Shown here: piece by piece, positions 63,996-64,000 of the stretch | Numbering within the stretch: the stretch's first letter is position 1 | Layout: the number at the start of each line of letters is the position of its first letter | Source of the DNA: Candidatus Aegiribacteria sp. MLS_C | GTDB taxonomy: Bacteria; Fermentibacterota; Fermentibacteria; Fermentibacterales; JCC-6 | DNA length: 64,000 bases | NCBI GenBank assembly: GCA_002030045.1 | Contig: LQBI01000034.1 | Location: forward strand, 1 to 64,000 | Direction of reading: 5' to 3' | Notes under the pieces: model-generated | Told to the model about the DNA's origin: nothing | Databases searched by the model: none | What the model saw: the letters and a program-made list of their open reading frames with translations, nothing else | Position numbers and translations under genes: made by a program

Positions 63996-64000
63996 GGAGG

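Overview
The window is about 60% GC, gene-dense and rich in AGG arginine codons. It carries many lipoproteins and signal-peptide proteins, outer-membrane beta-barrel candidates, a secreted peptidase ending in a FlgD/T9SS-like Ig domain, and a biotin-dependent, probably Na+-pumping methylmalonyl-CoA decarboxylase. This suggests a Gram-negative, mostly anaerobic, fermentative bacterium, plausibly an uncultured FCB-group lineage such as Fermentibacterota. The taxonomic placement is inference; there is no rRNA gene in the window.

Layout. 1-2.4 kb: the edge of an insertion element that cuts off a NuoE-like gene, then gene-poor, apparently decayed DNA around one cysteine-rich protein. 2.4-6 kb: a sulfatase-fold lipoprotein, small lipoproteins and a membrane protein. 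6.2-8.8 kb: a carotenoid locus with an intact CrtN/CrtP-type enzyme followed by fused remnants of crtQ and crtO. 8.9-12.6 kb: trehalose synthesis, an OtsA-type synthase with a degenerate phosphatase domain and a mutable repeat tail, then TreT. 12.6-17.1 kb: a beta-propeller-like secreted protein, a large HEAT-repeat protein and a small membrane protein. 17.1-21.1 kb: a minus-strand operon with a PadR regulator, a DUF5320 protein, two NifX/NafY-family proteins and two MinD/Mrp-type ATPases with ferredoxin domains. 21.1-27.9 kb: an amino-acid racemase with a GNAT protein, an EamA transporter, a multi-PAS hybrid kinase and a phosphohexomutase. 27.9-33.3 kb: a papain-like secreted peptidase and TldD/TldE. 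33.4-33.9 kb: hsp20 with a 5' hairpin that buries its Shine-Dalgarno sequence.

34-44 kb: nitroreductase, M24 peptidase, TadA, a metallophosphoesterase, an ABC-F ATPase, isoaspartyl dipeptidase, a membrane glycosyltransferase and PRPP synthetase. 44.4-49.8 kb: one continuous operon for the methylmalonyl-CoA branch of propionate metabolism: B12-binding mutase subunit, MeaB, epimerase, carboxyltransferase, OadG-like subunit, biotin carrier and the beta-subunit pump. The large mutase subunit is not in the window. 49.8-56.7 kb: a sugar-nucleotide epimerase, an rRNA/tRNA methyltransferase, an NlpC/P60 peptidase, two barrel proteins, a GT2 followed by a 46-bp tandem array, and several gene fragments. 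56.7-64 kb: an S10 peptidase, two related zinc-ribbon genes (one frameshifted), a perR-katG peroxide-response unit with a palindromic operator, a secreted protein, and a promoter with a perfect palindrome for a gene starting past the right edge.

Points most worth a second look: the hsp20 leader as a candidate RNA thermometer; the pseudo-phosphatase OtsA whose tail frame is set by an 18-bp repeat array; the PadR/NifX/ferredoxin-ATPase operon; the three-copy intergenic hairpin family near the right end; and the many frameshifted or truncated genes, which mean either recent decay or assembly errors.
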